Source of the DNA: Liolophura sinensis
Lineage: Eukaryota > Mollusca > Polyplacophora > Chitonida > Chitonidae
Length of the DNA stretch: 64,000 nucleotides
NCBI RefSeq assembly: GCF_032854445.1
Contig: NC_088295.1
Span: 50,331,385 to 50,395,384 of the forward strand
Direction of reading: 5' to 3'
Made by a program: the position numbers and the translations under genes
Part shown: in pieces, positions 1 through 13,200 of the stretch
How the letters are laid out: each line of letters starts with the position of its first letter
Position numbering within the stretch: the stretch's first letter is position 1
The notes under the pieces: model-generated
Database searches by the model: none
What the model was told of the DNA's origin: nothing
What the model saw: the letters and a program-made list of their open reading frames with translations, nothing else

Positions 1-15
1 TCAGGTGAGGTCAGC

Positions 16-459
16 GTGTTAAACAAATTACACAGTCAACACTGTATAATCATAATAAAGATCCGAACACCAATAAACGTGACTTCCGCAGAAATTCACT
101 TAAACCAGACATCAATACAACTGTGTAATAACAAACGGTGCCGGCATAGAAATCTGTCCTCCCAAACGAAACTGGCATCAGCAGCTCATATCAATATAAT
201 GGACTCGATACGAGAGCGTCGCACACTCTCCTGGCTCTCAGTGGATGCAGCAAAAATACCTCCTCTCTGCACAGAAAACACGGCTTATATACGTTCCAGG
301 TGGATTCAACTATTCTTAAACACAGAATTAACAGCCAATGAAATAAACGAAGCATTGAACAAGGTGCTTTCGATCCGGTCCGCGCTGTACACATATAACA
401 GGGCCTGTTATGCTTTCACAAAGGTCCGCAGACTAACAGTACATGAAAACGTTAAATAG
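16..459 (+). other. Unrecognised open frame upstream of the first visible DUOX exon
   Basis: A 147-codon open frame is present but shows no domain, signal peptide or family resemblance that I can name. It lies where a DUOX intron is expected, since the exon at 1126 starts mid-codon. It is probably chance. The rest of 460-1125 shows nothing but A/T-rich intron-like sequence. Confidence 0.15.
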
Positions 460-1125
460 TCATACATAACAAAAGCTTCTACACTTTTACTGTTAACTGA
501 CAAATTTGACGAAATTATATACTTAAGGTATTATCGGCATTTCAGTTCCAAGAAAAAGTAGGTGGAAATATTAAAATCGTATCAAGGAAACCATATGGAA
601 CAGAGTTAACAACATGTTAACATCATAACATACGAGTTATGATGGATGACATCATTTCACCTTTATAACTGAGAAGACCTCAAAAACGAAATCCTTCCGT
701 AAAATTTGCTTTTTGTGGAATGATAATATACCTAAGAGACATTAATGCAGACATTTAATAATACAGCGCTATTTGTGGCTATACTTCGTGACAGACAACT
801 GTCAGTTTGTTTCTGTTATAATATACCTAAGCTTATAATAACGGCTTTAATAAACCGCATTTTTTTTTTTTACAATTCAGGAATTTAAGCAATTCATACA
901 CTGTCGATCCCTATCAAATAACCTTGTTTTTTTTAAATGTTTAATATATTTATCTTCTCATTTAAATGTTATTCTTGTGAACATAAAACATTTTTATTCA
1001 AGACAGATCAACTGAGTAACAGATTAAGTTCTGGGTAAACAGATAAAGATTTGTAGGCCTGAAACTGTATATTACAATATCCTCGGGTACTATGCCAGCT
1101 GCATGCGTGAACACCTGTGTTTCAG

Positions 1126-1222
1126 GTTATGATCCTTATATCCACCCTGGGATATCACAAGAGTTTCAGTCAGCAGCGATGAGGTTCGGCCATACCCTTG
1201 TGCCTCCAGGGGTTTTGAGAAG
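1126..1222 (+). CDS. DUOX: DUOX exon 1 in window: peroxidase-like domain
   Basis: After a TTTCAG acceptor the frame reads [20 protein letters not shown] and ends VPPGVLR. This aligns with the part of the DUOX peroxidase homology domain that in human reads GYQPHLDPSISPEF. It begins with two bases of a split codon, so a preceding exon must lie outside the window. Confidence 0.93.
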
Positions 1223-4200
1223 GTTGGTCTTTTTTGTCACATTTAAAGGAGAGTTGCAGGCAACAAGGTTGAAATGCGTTATTCTCATGTATAAAATTCA
1301 GAAATAATTTTTCTTTGGGCGGGGGGAGTGGGGGGTAGTGGGGTGGGGTTGTGATTTTTTTAAAAGCAAGTTAGATGTGATTAAAACTATAGAATTATGT
1401 TAAAATTAGAAAAGTTGACATTATGACGCCATTCCTTCACAATTGATAGCCATGAATGCTTTACAAATCCCTGGAGTGCCAGGTATTCAGTGTTAACTTT
1501 ATTTTTAGCTTGCGGTACATTTAGTTAAGAAAAGATTCTATTCTGGAGTTTTCTTTTAACATTGTTCTTTATATTATTCCTGATATATTATTTATTTATT
1601 TATTTTATTTATTTGATTGGTGTACACAAGAATATTTCACTTATAAGACAGCGGCCAGCATTATGGTGAGAGAAAACCCGACAGAGCCCAGGGGAAATCC
1701 ACGACCATCCGCAGGTTGCTGATATACCTTCCCACGTACGGCCGGAGAGGAAGCCAGCATGAGCTGGACTTGAACTCACAGTGACCGCATTGGTGAGAGA
1801 CTCCTGGGTCATTACTCTTCTCTAGCGCGCTAACTAATTGGGCCACGGAGACCCCTTGATATATCATTTACAGTCACGGTAACTTGTTCGCACTTGGAAC
1901 ATGTAAGCTCCAGTAGCATCGTGCCACAGACGTTATTATGCCATAGACCTTATTGTGTCACAGACCTAATTGCGCAAAAGACGTTATTATGCCATAGACC
2001 TTATTGTGTCACACACCTTATTGTGCCACAGACGTTATTATGCCACAGACCTCATTGTGCCACAGACCTTATTGTGTCACAGACCTTATTGTGCCACAAA
2101 AACTTTTAGTAGACATGAACATTTAATGTCATTCCTTAGGTTAGTTGTACCATTCTACCTCCTTGCTTCTACCAAACCAAACTCTTCACAAGTTACATAT
2201 ATCATATGAAAATGTCACGTTTTCAATGTTGCCTGGTGTGACAGGACAACAAAAATGTCACGTTTTCAATGTCGCCTGTTGTGACCGGACAACCAAACCG
2301 TCACGTTTTCAATGCAACCTGTTATGACAGGACAGCCAAAATGTCACGTTTTCAGTGCAGCCCGTTGTGACAGTTCTGTCACAGCAGACAGCACTGAAAA
2401 CGTGATATTTTGATAAAACTGCCACAATGGACATTGCAGAAAACTGACATTTCAATATGACATATGTCACTTATGAAAGAGTTTGCTAGTAACTTGTCAT
2501 TGGTTTTAATAAAAAGTCGCCTCGTTTCCTCTACACATAAAACTGGTTGCTGTCCTTTAAGTGAATAACAAATAAACAAATAGAAACATACAACAAACAA
2601 ATTGTTGATACATGTTTAATTTTCAGAGACAAAAAGTGTGATTTTCGGATGACTGGTATACAGTCTAAATTGGGACCTGGAAACGATCAGCCTCACAAAG
2701 GCTTGAGAACCTGCAACACGTACTGGTTAGCAAGGGTAAGTGCCGTTTGTATTTGTAATTTGTAAGTTATCTGTCTTACCCCCTCCCCCCCCCCCATAAA
2801 ACTAAAGCAGTGGAACTTAAATCCAGGCTTATTTAATCACATTTATTTGTCTTAAATCTTAATGGAGAGCAGGATGTGCTTCAGTGGTTGGAGGTGTCTG
2901 CCTTTCAAATATTCGTATTCACAAGGTGCTGGTTCAAACCTCAGTCTGGCCGTGGATTATTCTAATGTTGTGTGTATTTTGATATCAGGAGACTTACATG
3001 GAGCTGAATACCGACATAGACGAGATGCTGATGGGAATGGCTTCCCAGGTGACTGAGAGGGAAGACAATATCATTACACCAGACTTAAGAGGTACGCATT
3101 TTCCCTCGGAGCAGGTTCTATGGTGAAAATATTGTCTAATCAATAAGGAAGTTAATAAAAACTTTCAGGACATATACATGTAAGTGTAAAACTGCGCTTA
3201 GTTGATGCTGACAGTTTACATATGCCATGCAAATTGCTCTGATTCTATTTCTGGTTATTATCGGGTATATTTCTCAGAATGTAGTTCAGTGTTGACCACT
3301 ATGACCATTCGTATCTTTGACCTCATCGTTTGCTTGCCACTGTCACGCTTGATTGAAATGGGTACATGTAAGCGATCTCAAATAGTGCTTTGTCACGGGA
3401 ATGCTTTGTCAAAAGACATAGGCATGACGTCCAATACATTTACTGCAAACTGTAACCAAACTAATCTGAACTTGGCCTGTCACATTATCCTGACTAGGCA
3501 CAAAAATTCCACCAAGGCAGACAGTTTTAGTTATTTATTTATTGGATTGGTGTTTTAGGCCGTACTCAAGAATATTTCACTTACACGACGGCGGCCAGCA
3601 TTATGGTGGGAGGGAACCGAGCAGAGTCCGAGGGAAAACCATGACCATCCGCAGGTTGCTGGAAGACCTCCCCACGTACAGCCAGGCAGTTTGAATTGAC
3701 ATTGAATTGGAATCATTATATTCATTAAGATAATAACTTTTCGTCCATTTTCATCAAATTTGTGGACTATTTTGTTTTGCTGTGGATACTGACGTAGCTA
3801 TTATTCGGACGACTCAAACCAGTGGGAGACTTGATTGATTGTTTTCGTAATGCTTTCACAAAGCTTGTTATATTTTGTGCGCAGATGTATTTCGTCTATT
3901 CTAACATCATACATACGTGTGTCGCTATTTCTTTGCGACACTTCCTGCGTGTAACTCCGAAATATGGTGTACATTCAGATTGTATTTGCTGCAATACGCG
4001 TGCGTATACGCCAAATGGAGGAAGGGAAGAGTTTTAGCCTGAACAGTATGATTATGTAATTAACAGAGAAGAGAGGACTGGAGATTTATAACATTTTCCC
4101 CCTATTACTCATTGTACAAACTTTTCTAAGATCTTACCTAATTTCCAGACGTTTTACAGTTTATGCACTATCAAGGGGTAAGAATGCAATCTCCAAGGCC

Positions 4201-7200
4201 GAGCGGGGTCGCTGTGAGTTCAAGTCCAGCTCACGCTGGTTTCCTCCGACCATAATGCTGGCCGCCGTCGTTAGTGAAATATTCTTGAGTACTGTATAAA
4301 ACAGCAATCAAATAAAAATATTCTTGGCAGAGTAATTATGATAAGCATGCGTTGTTGTTGTTTTGGGTAGGGTTTGTGTTTGGAGGGCTGGAGTTTTCTC
4401 GACGCGATCTAATGGCTGTGAACATACAGAGAGGCCGAGATCATGGACTGCCAGATTACAACACGGCTAGAGAATATTACGGTCTGAAGAGAATATCCAA
4501 ATGGGAAGATATCAACCCATATTACAAAGATAATACCACTGACGTGAGTCATCTCAAGTGTCAGTCCCGATTAAGATGGTTTGACAACTCAGTTCCAAGC
4601 CGTTGTGATCAGCTGAAGTCTGTCTAATGTAACAGCTTAGTCTCAACGTGATATGTATTTAACAACGTGTCTCCAAGCTAAAGTGCTCCCGCTTAGCCTC
4701 CAAAGAGGTGTTACGTGTGCAGTTTTAAATTGTATCAAGTGAAAATCAGTACAGTTGAAAACTTGACCACACATGACTCACCTTGAATCCCAGTTAATAC
4801 ATATTTAAATCCTGTGGTTGGAATTTCTGATCAACAGTTACATTCAGTTATTTCCCTTTTTCTATGTTAGATTGTTACATCTTTTTGCTGAGCACAAAAA
4901 CGGTTGTTTGGATGACAGTTTTACTGCAGCAATAACTATGAAGACACTAGTCACCTAGGGAGCCATTATGGTTTATTATATTTCTCATAGGACAGATGGT
5001 TTAAACGGTTGTCAGTGATTAACCACAGCCTACGACTAATTTTGTCAGTTCAGTCTTCTCATTCAAAATTTGTGTATTTGTGAACCTGAAGAGAGCAATG
5101 CTAATAGTGTTCATATATACTGCTGCTATGATGAAAATAATACCAGTGTATATAATTTTTTATAGGAGGCAGCAGAATTCCTTGAGAGCCTTGAGAGACT
5201 GAAGGATGTGTATAAAGGTGACCTGAGCAAACTTGACATTTGGCCTGGGGGACTTGCAGAGACAACCCCTTGTGGACCAGGTGGGCTCTTCTCCAGTATC
5301 ATTCTTGACCAGTTCCGAAGGGTTCGAAATGGCGACCGCTTCTGGTTTGAAAACTATAGGCTCAATGGGTAAGAATTTGCCACTGGATTCGTGTTACTTT
5401 AGTTATTTATTTGATTTTTTAAAATTTCATTAGTGTTTTACACCCTACTCAAGGATGTTTCACTTATACGACGGCGGCCAGTATTATGGTGGGACGAAAC
5501 CTAGCAGAGCCCGGGGGGGAACCCACGGCCATCCGCAGGTTGATGACAGACCTTCCCACTTACGGCTGGAGAGGAAGCCAGCTTCAGCCGAACTGAAAGC
5601 AACCGCACTGTTGAGAGGCTTCTTGATCATTGATCATTCTTGACCACGGAGGCCCTTGTGTTTCTATAGCGAGTGGATTACATAATTACACAGGTTTTTG
5701 TTAGTAAAATTCTGTATGGGAGCAGTTAAAGCCATTAGCATTGTGTTGGCCGAAATGTATGAGGATCGGCCTCGCAAAGCGAAACGCCTCGGAAATCGCT
5801 TGATCCACGTTCATTGGATCTACAGTTTAAGTGGGTTCATGAATCCACTTGACTTAGAGATCCATTGTGTTCAATGGATCTACTGGTTTCACTGGATCCG
5901 CTGGGCACAATAGAGCTAAGTATCCGCTTAGTATGCTGATCCAATGCTGTTATTGTCGTGAAAGAATGATAAACTTTTCGACAGTATACTAACACTGTAT
6001 TGAGAATTTATTTCACCTATATCATTAGAAACAATTACTTAAGTTGCATAAAAATTGATGGCTGCAGACTTACATTATGTTATGATAATAAAGGTCACCT
6101 TTTCTCTTTGCCAGACTGTTTACAAAGGAAGATGTCGACACTATCTGGAATATCACACTGAAAGAAATACTTGTGCAGGTCACTGGAATCGAGCCGGAAG
6201 ATATTCAAGATAATCCATTCTTTACAGATGGTGAGTTCGACTTCCAGGGCCAGTATCACGTGTGTAGGCTTGACTGTGAAATAGGGCTCGGTCATGGATA
6301 CTTACGCTATCCCACTACCTCATACTGTGGAAGACACTAACGAAAAACACCTCAGATGGTGAAAATACATCTGCAATAACCATACAGAGCACAATAATTG
6401 TCTATCTTGACCATTTTGTATTTCCAGCAGTTTGTATGGATTTTTCATGACTTCACTGATTCTGATTTTGCTTTATGGACATGCATATTAGCATGTTTTG
6501 TTAAAGATGGATCGTAGTTACATTGACGTTTAAAAATTTATCTTTAGACTTACTTTAGGCCACACCAATTTAGATTGCCACCTTTGCGGACCTGTAGGTT
6601 ACATCTTTTTTCAATGTTGGAGGAGGGTAAACAAATAAAAATAAAAGTTGAAAACCATTTAATCTGTGGAAAATGAGAATATCCTAAAGTCTTGAAAAAC
6701 AGGGAAATCATAAAAACACCAAGATCGGACAAAATAAAAAAGTGAATTTTCAGTTTTTTTTTTAGTCCCTATTTGTTGATTTTTTGGTGTCGGCTCGCCC
6801 GTAAATCACAAAGTAGACTTGGTGTCGTCTTTTAGTACACTGAAAACTTGAATGACTTATGGGGGTGATTGTGTTTCATCAGGTGCGCCTTGTCTTCCTG
6901 ATTTCCACCTCAATGCCAGCAATTTGGAGGAGTGCAAACCACTGAAGAAATTTGACTACTTTGAGGGCAGTGAAGTGTCGTACGCCCTCTCCTTCCTGTT
7001 TCTCGGGCTTGTAGCTGTTGGTAGGTGAAGCGGGACACAATCTTAACATTGTTGTAAAACGTCATTTCAGATATCTCTTTGTTAGATGAACAATTTTTGT
7101 AAGATACCTCATTAAATGTCGCAGTTGAATGGAGTTGTTTTATTTGCTAAGCAATCAAGAACCTCTGTATCGTTCGCAGCAGTTGGTTGGTGCAGGCATA

Positions 7201-10200
7201 AATCCCTTTTCTGGATGTGACTATAGCTCAGAAGGGAGCATTAGTAAGTGCAAACGTAAAACGTATAGCATTGGTACTATAGCGATATATCGGTAATACA
7301 ATAAAGTTTTATTGAGCATCGTTGGTAGCGTCTTTTAAAATCAATTTTGCAAAAGTTTTCTGTTTGACCTTTTTGGATTATCGGGTCAAGTGTTAAGGAA
7401 CAGAGTTGAGTGTATTATGAACTGTGAGTGTATTGTTGATATATCACGTCCAGGGTGGAATGTTGTGTCAATTTGCAGGTGTCATAGTTTTGATGCTAAT
7501 CCTTGCAAAACGGCGCCAGGCTAAACTAAGAGATAAAAACAAATTACAACGAGAAAAGCGCCAGCAGTCAGGTTCAAATATGGAAAACGTCTTACAGGGT
7601 AAGTCCAACATTTTTGTTGTTTATTTTTCATTTCGTGCCTTTTTGTATGTCTAGGAGAACTTAATAATTGAGTCTGGATTGATGGTGTTGTGTGATTTGT
7701 AACATAAACACAAAGTTAATTTGTTAATTAATCATGTTTGATGTTTTGAGGATAATTATTATATGTGCCCTATTTTTACTAACTTTAATACAGTTCCGTG
7801 TATCTGTTTACATCTTCTTACAGCGGAATGTTGGTCGGTTTTGCTATATATCAGCTGAGAAAAGTTTAGCGTATATGTGATGCGAATAGACGGACAATTC
7901 ATTCTTTGTTCTTGTTCACTTAACTACTTTAGCTGTGGAATGGGTGGGTCCAAAAGATGGCAGGCGTCCAATAAAAGTGAAGTTACATGAACGCAGGAAG
8001 GTGATTGAGATTGTAAGCGCTGGCAGTGACGAAAAGAAGTTACGAATGATTGACTTGAACACTACGAAAAAACTCTACTTTCATTTGGCCGTCAAAGACA
8101 TGCGCTTTCTGGTGATAAAGGTTCCCAAAGAGTATGACCTGGTGGGTATGGCTGTCTTTACATATATAAACATGTACGATAGAATGTTTGGTTGACTTTC
8201 TGGAAAGGTTTCAAACTTTCAGAATACTTAAGGTACCAAGTAACACAAAACTGACTTACTGGTACATATACTCTCAGAACAGGATTTTTCTAAGCCGCAG
8301 CAAGACACCCTGTATCCTTTAACACAGGTCATTCACTTAATTCTTAGCCGAAGCAGGACACCCCGTATCCTTTAACACAGGTCATTCACTTAACTTCAAG
8401 CAGCTGTTGCAAATTTTAGGTAAGAGCTAAAGTTCATTGTGCTCTGCAGTGTAATTGAGTTTTTAACTGATTGCACATCCACATGTACATTTCAAGTACA
8501 TATTATAGTTCTTTGACCACTTACCGGCCCGGATAGCATAGTTGGTAGAGCGTCCGCTTCGGGACCGGTAGATCCAGGATCAATCCTTGATCGAGTCACA
8601 CCGAAGACTTTAAGAGAGGAAGTTGTAACTTCCTCGCTTGGCGTTCAGCATGAAGGGGATAGTGCGATCAGTATAATGGCTCGAGAGGGGCGGCTTACTT
8701 GCCTTCGGTAAGTCGTCTCAGTGAAGCAGCACTAAATAAAAGAGCGGTGGAAATCCGTCCTGCTACAGGGAGGCAAATTGTTGAGTACGATGTTAAACCC
8801 CAAGCACTCACTCACTCTTTGACCACTTTGTTAGTTTAACCTGTTAACGACTTCTATAGATGTCTCGTCTTAATCATACATATAGTTCGTTCTACTCGGT
8901 TTAAACATAACCATGCAAAACCACATGTTATACTGAATTCATGTACCGTTAGCTGAGATTTTTTTGTGCATGACATATGTCCTGCAGGGAATCCATGTAA
9001 AGTAGTACGCAGCCCATGCACTTTAAGTGAGCTTACATGTGCTTCTTATAATCTATTTATTACTTTTAGGCGCTGAAATTTGATGCGCCCTCTGAACGTA
9101 ATTACTTCATCGACAAACTGGAAGCCTTCTTGCGCACTTGTGAGGTTTCCAGGGAGCGTGTGGAACTGCCGGAGAAGACAATTAAGAACAGCACTGTGAC
9201 TAAACGAGACCGCCAGCAACGACTGGAGAAGTTCTTCAAGGTCATCTTCGCACAGGTATGACAAGGTGCCGCATAGTTTTTGGCATAGAACTTTTGCCTG
9301 AATTTCAAGAATAAAGACTGCCAAGAAAATGTAGGTTAATCTTTTTTAGCTGAGGGTTGCAGCTTGAAACATGATTTGGCTATTTAACAGGGTATACAAG
9401 ACCTATGACTTTTTCATTGGAGAATTAAGGTAGTTTTGGTAGAAATAATGTGGGAATCAAACTGACTGCGTGTAGGTTGTACTCCAGGTAATGTTCAATG
9501 CAATCAGATAGGCTGCATGCCTAATACTGGTTCATTTATTTGCTGTTCGGATTGTGTTGAATACGTTTATTTACATAAGTAATTACGCAAGTATAAGTAT
9601 TTATACCTGTATTTCAGGCATTCAGTTTAGAGCAGGATGTGGATGAAGTGAGAAGATTGAACACCGAGGAAGCCAAAGACGTCGTGTCCACGGAATTGAG
9701 TCGTGTAGAGTTTGCCGAGGCTCTCAGTATGAAACCCAACTCTCTGTTTGTCAACAACCTGTTCCCGTTGCTGGACAAGGACAGGGATGGTTACGTCAGC
9801 TTCAGAGAGTTTCTAGATCTCATGGTTGTATTCTCTAAAGGTAACATAACACAGGGGGATAAAAAAAACACGTTCAAGAATATTCATTGTTTTAACCTAA
9901 CAATATGATAAATGACCTGAAAATACGCCTCCAAAAGTTCATTTTTGAGGCAAATATACAGTATGTCATAGTGTATTACTTTCGGTGTTGAAACTTACAT
10001 TTTTTCCAGAAGGGTATCAAATTTTCTTCCAAACAAACCTCATATCACCCTACCAGAGCTCTCAGAATCTGGCTAAAGAAGTACCGTAATAGTAATGGTC
10101 CAAATTTTAGGCCATTTACCGTAATAGTGCCAAAAACACCCACTAAACAACAGATACACGGGTTCATCCTTTATGCATTTGATGCAGAATTATGTGCAAA

Positions 10201-13200
10201 TGTTTTTATTAAAATATGTTCCCCACTGGTGTGTGTGTGTTTTGAATATAATTATTTCATATTATAAAAAACAGATTTTGGAAACCCTAACTGATAAAGC
10301 TTGCATTTTGTGATCGACTATTTCATAGTTGAGTGAGTTTTGTGAACGTCTGTTCCAAGAAGCTCCAATGATAAAGCTCGCATTTTGTCATTAACTTTCT
10401 CACAGTTGTGTGAGTTTTGTGAACGTCTGTTTCAGGGAGCCCCAATGATAAAGCTTGCATTTTGTCATTAACTTTCTCACATTTGTGCGAGTTTTGTGAA
10501 CATCTGTTTCAGGAAGCCCCAATGATAAAGCTCGCATTTTGTTTGAGATGTACGACATAAACCAGAGTGGACGGCTTTCTCAGGCGGAATTTTCAGACAT
10601 GTTGAGGTCAGCTGAAACCACCTTCATTTGTGACAAAACAAGCTCAATGCTTGAGTAATATAATGTGAAACAAAGACTGAAAAACTGGCCCAACATACAG
10701 ATGTAGCGACTTGAACTTCTCACAAGCAAAACTTTATTTATTTATTTATTTATTTGATTAGAGATTTACGCCGTACTTAAGAATATGCAAAAAAAAAAAA
10801 ATATGGAGAAACAACACTGAAATAAATAATTAAAAGAATCAAGAATTGGTGAATTATGCCAATATATCCAGGTGGAAATTTTGGAAAATTCTTTTAACTA
10901 GTGTCAGTTTGAACATTGTATTATTTTAGTCGTATTGTGGATGTTTAGACATTGTCATTAAATACAATATTATATGAATATAATGTGGCTACGTGAGAAA
11001 CTGGGAAAAAAAGACTAAGTCTAAAATCTTCTCTCATATCAAAGATCTACATTCAGTTCAAGTTATGCACATTTGAATTTGATTTTGGAGACAAAACTAC
11101 ATTGGCTGAATATAATTGTATCGTGAAAATGTTGAGAAGTCACAGTAACTATGACAGTGAAACAATATACGTATATAGTGTAGACGCAGTGTACATATGT
11201 TCAAAGTTATAAAAAAAAAAGTATTTGTCGTTTGTTGTACTCAGGTCTTTACTGGAACTAGCTAACAGTGATGTAGATCCTGGACAGTTGAACCAGCTCA
11301 TGAGCAGCATGACCGCTCAGGCAGGACTGGGTGCCAAAGATAAGCTACAGTTTGAAGACTTTGCCAAGATCCTTAACGATGAACACGATCTGCTGAACTA
11401 CGCTCGACTAGGCTGGAAAGGTCAGTTACATTGTATGCTGTTTTCCAGCTACTGGTAGGCCTACATGTATGACCGTGTCAAATTATTATATGTACATGCA
11501 GTGGTACCTCCCAAATGTCTTCATTATGTAAGCATGACTCTTTATTCTATATTGGGATGACACAAAGAGAATCCCGCCGGTTACATGGCAGAGAAAACGT
11601 CATAAACAGGTCTAACTGTTATCTGTCTTGGAAAGTGAACCCTTCAACAAAACAGTACATGTAATTCATTTTTGTTGGGCGGATCATTAAATAATTGTGT
11701 AAATGTTCTGTTGACAGTGGGTGGACAAGAGCGAGTGCCTGACAACATTCCTAATCGTGCCAGACAAACCTTCCATAAGGCTTACAGGTAACAGTTAAAT
11801 AGCTGCCAATATCATGAATGAGGCTTACAGGTAGCAGTTAAACAGCTACCAATATCATATATAAGGCTTACAGGTAACAGTTAAACAGTTACCAGTATCA
11901 TATATAAGGCTTATATAACAATTAAACAGCTACCAATGTCAAAGGCCTACATCAGGCTTACAGGTAACAATTAAACAGCTACCAATATCAAAGGCCTACA
12001 TCAGGCTTACAGGTAACAGTTAAACAGCTACCAATATAGTACATAAGATATGCAGGTAACAGATGTAAATGTCATATATAAGTTTGTAGATATTTTCTCC
12101 AATCTGTGCCTTTAGTTACAAATATACAAAGTAATGTTTGTATTTATCACAACAAAAGGAACTATGCTGAGAGTCGTCAGTGAATGCGTTTATGGTGTGG
12201 AGAATGGCCGAGGAACTACACATGTACTTTCCTGGACAAGAAAGCTACGAGACGCGAAGCTGCGAGGTCTTTCTCCCACTTGAACAGTTGCACTAATGTT
12301 ACATAATAAGCGATTTGTGCGTTTAGCGGTTGGGGGAAATGGGGATACACAGAACGCAAATAGTTCTGATGCTTTATACTTGGCGACATGGCCAAGATAT
12401 GCTTGGCGGGATAATTCAGATCTGCTCGACGAATTTAGGAAAGTACAACTGCCGTATTTTCCTGAGGCAGAATCAGTGCTGTTGCTACGGATATATATAA
12501 GTCGGGGATTTCTTATGCTGAAAGCTGTTGTATCGCTGAGAATCACTGATTGTTTATGCTGAGAATCACTGATTGCTTATGCTGAAAATCACTGATTGCT
12601 TATGCTGAGAATCACTGATGGCTTATGCTGAGAATCACTGATTGCTTATGCTGAGAATCACTGATTGTTTATGCTGAGAATCACTGATTGTTTATGCTGA
12701 GAATCACTGATTGCTTATGCTGAGAATCACTGATTGCTTATGCTGAGAATCACTGATTGCTTATGCTGAGAATCACTGATTGTTTATGCTGAGAATCAGT
12801 GATTGCTTATGCTGAGAATCACTGATTGTTTATGCTGAGAATCAGTGATAGTGCTTAGGCTGAATGCATTACATTTGTGTTGCAGTGTTCGCGGCCATGG
12901 TAATGCAATCAGTAGAACAAGACCTGCTTCAAAGTTGAATGTGAGAACCAAGGAAAGGCAGTTGCCTCAGACCAAAAGTCAGAAGTACTGGTACATCTTG
13001 GAACATTATGTGGCCAACTACAAGCGACAGATCTTCTGGCTGTCCCTCTTCACATTCGTCACTTGTGGTATCTTCATTGAAAGAGCATACTGTAAGTATC
13101 ACACGTTTGGATATTACTGAACCTTTGTATGGTCATGCTGACTGTTTGGAACGCTCCACACTTTTGATCAATCACCGTTTACAGGAATTGTAGCTACTTC

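Noticed and set aside
3202-3558. A 118-codon plus-strand frame
   Set aside because: It lies in a DUOX intron between exons 3 and 4, runs into a SINE and has no family resemblance. The flanking exons join in phase without it.
8524-8600. tRNA gene on the plus strand
   Set aside because: A and B boxes are present but the sequence is the head of SINE-B, which recurs at 25697-26092 with the same body.
9046-9324. Minus-strand 92-codon frame
   Set aside because: It is antisense to DUOX exon 10, whose plus-strand frame has clear homology.
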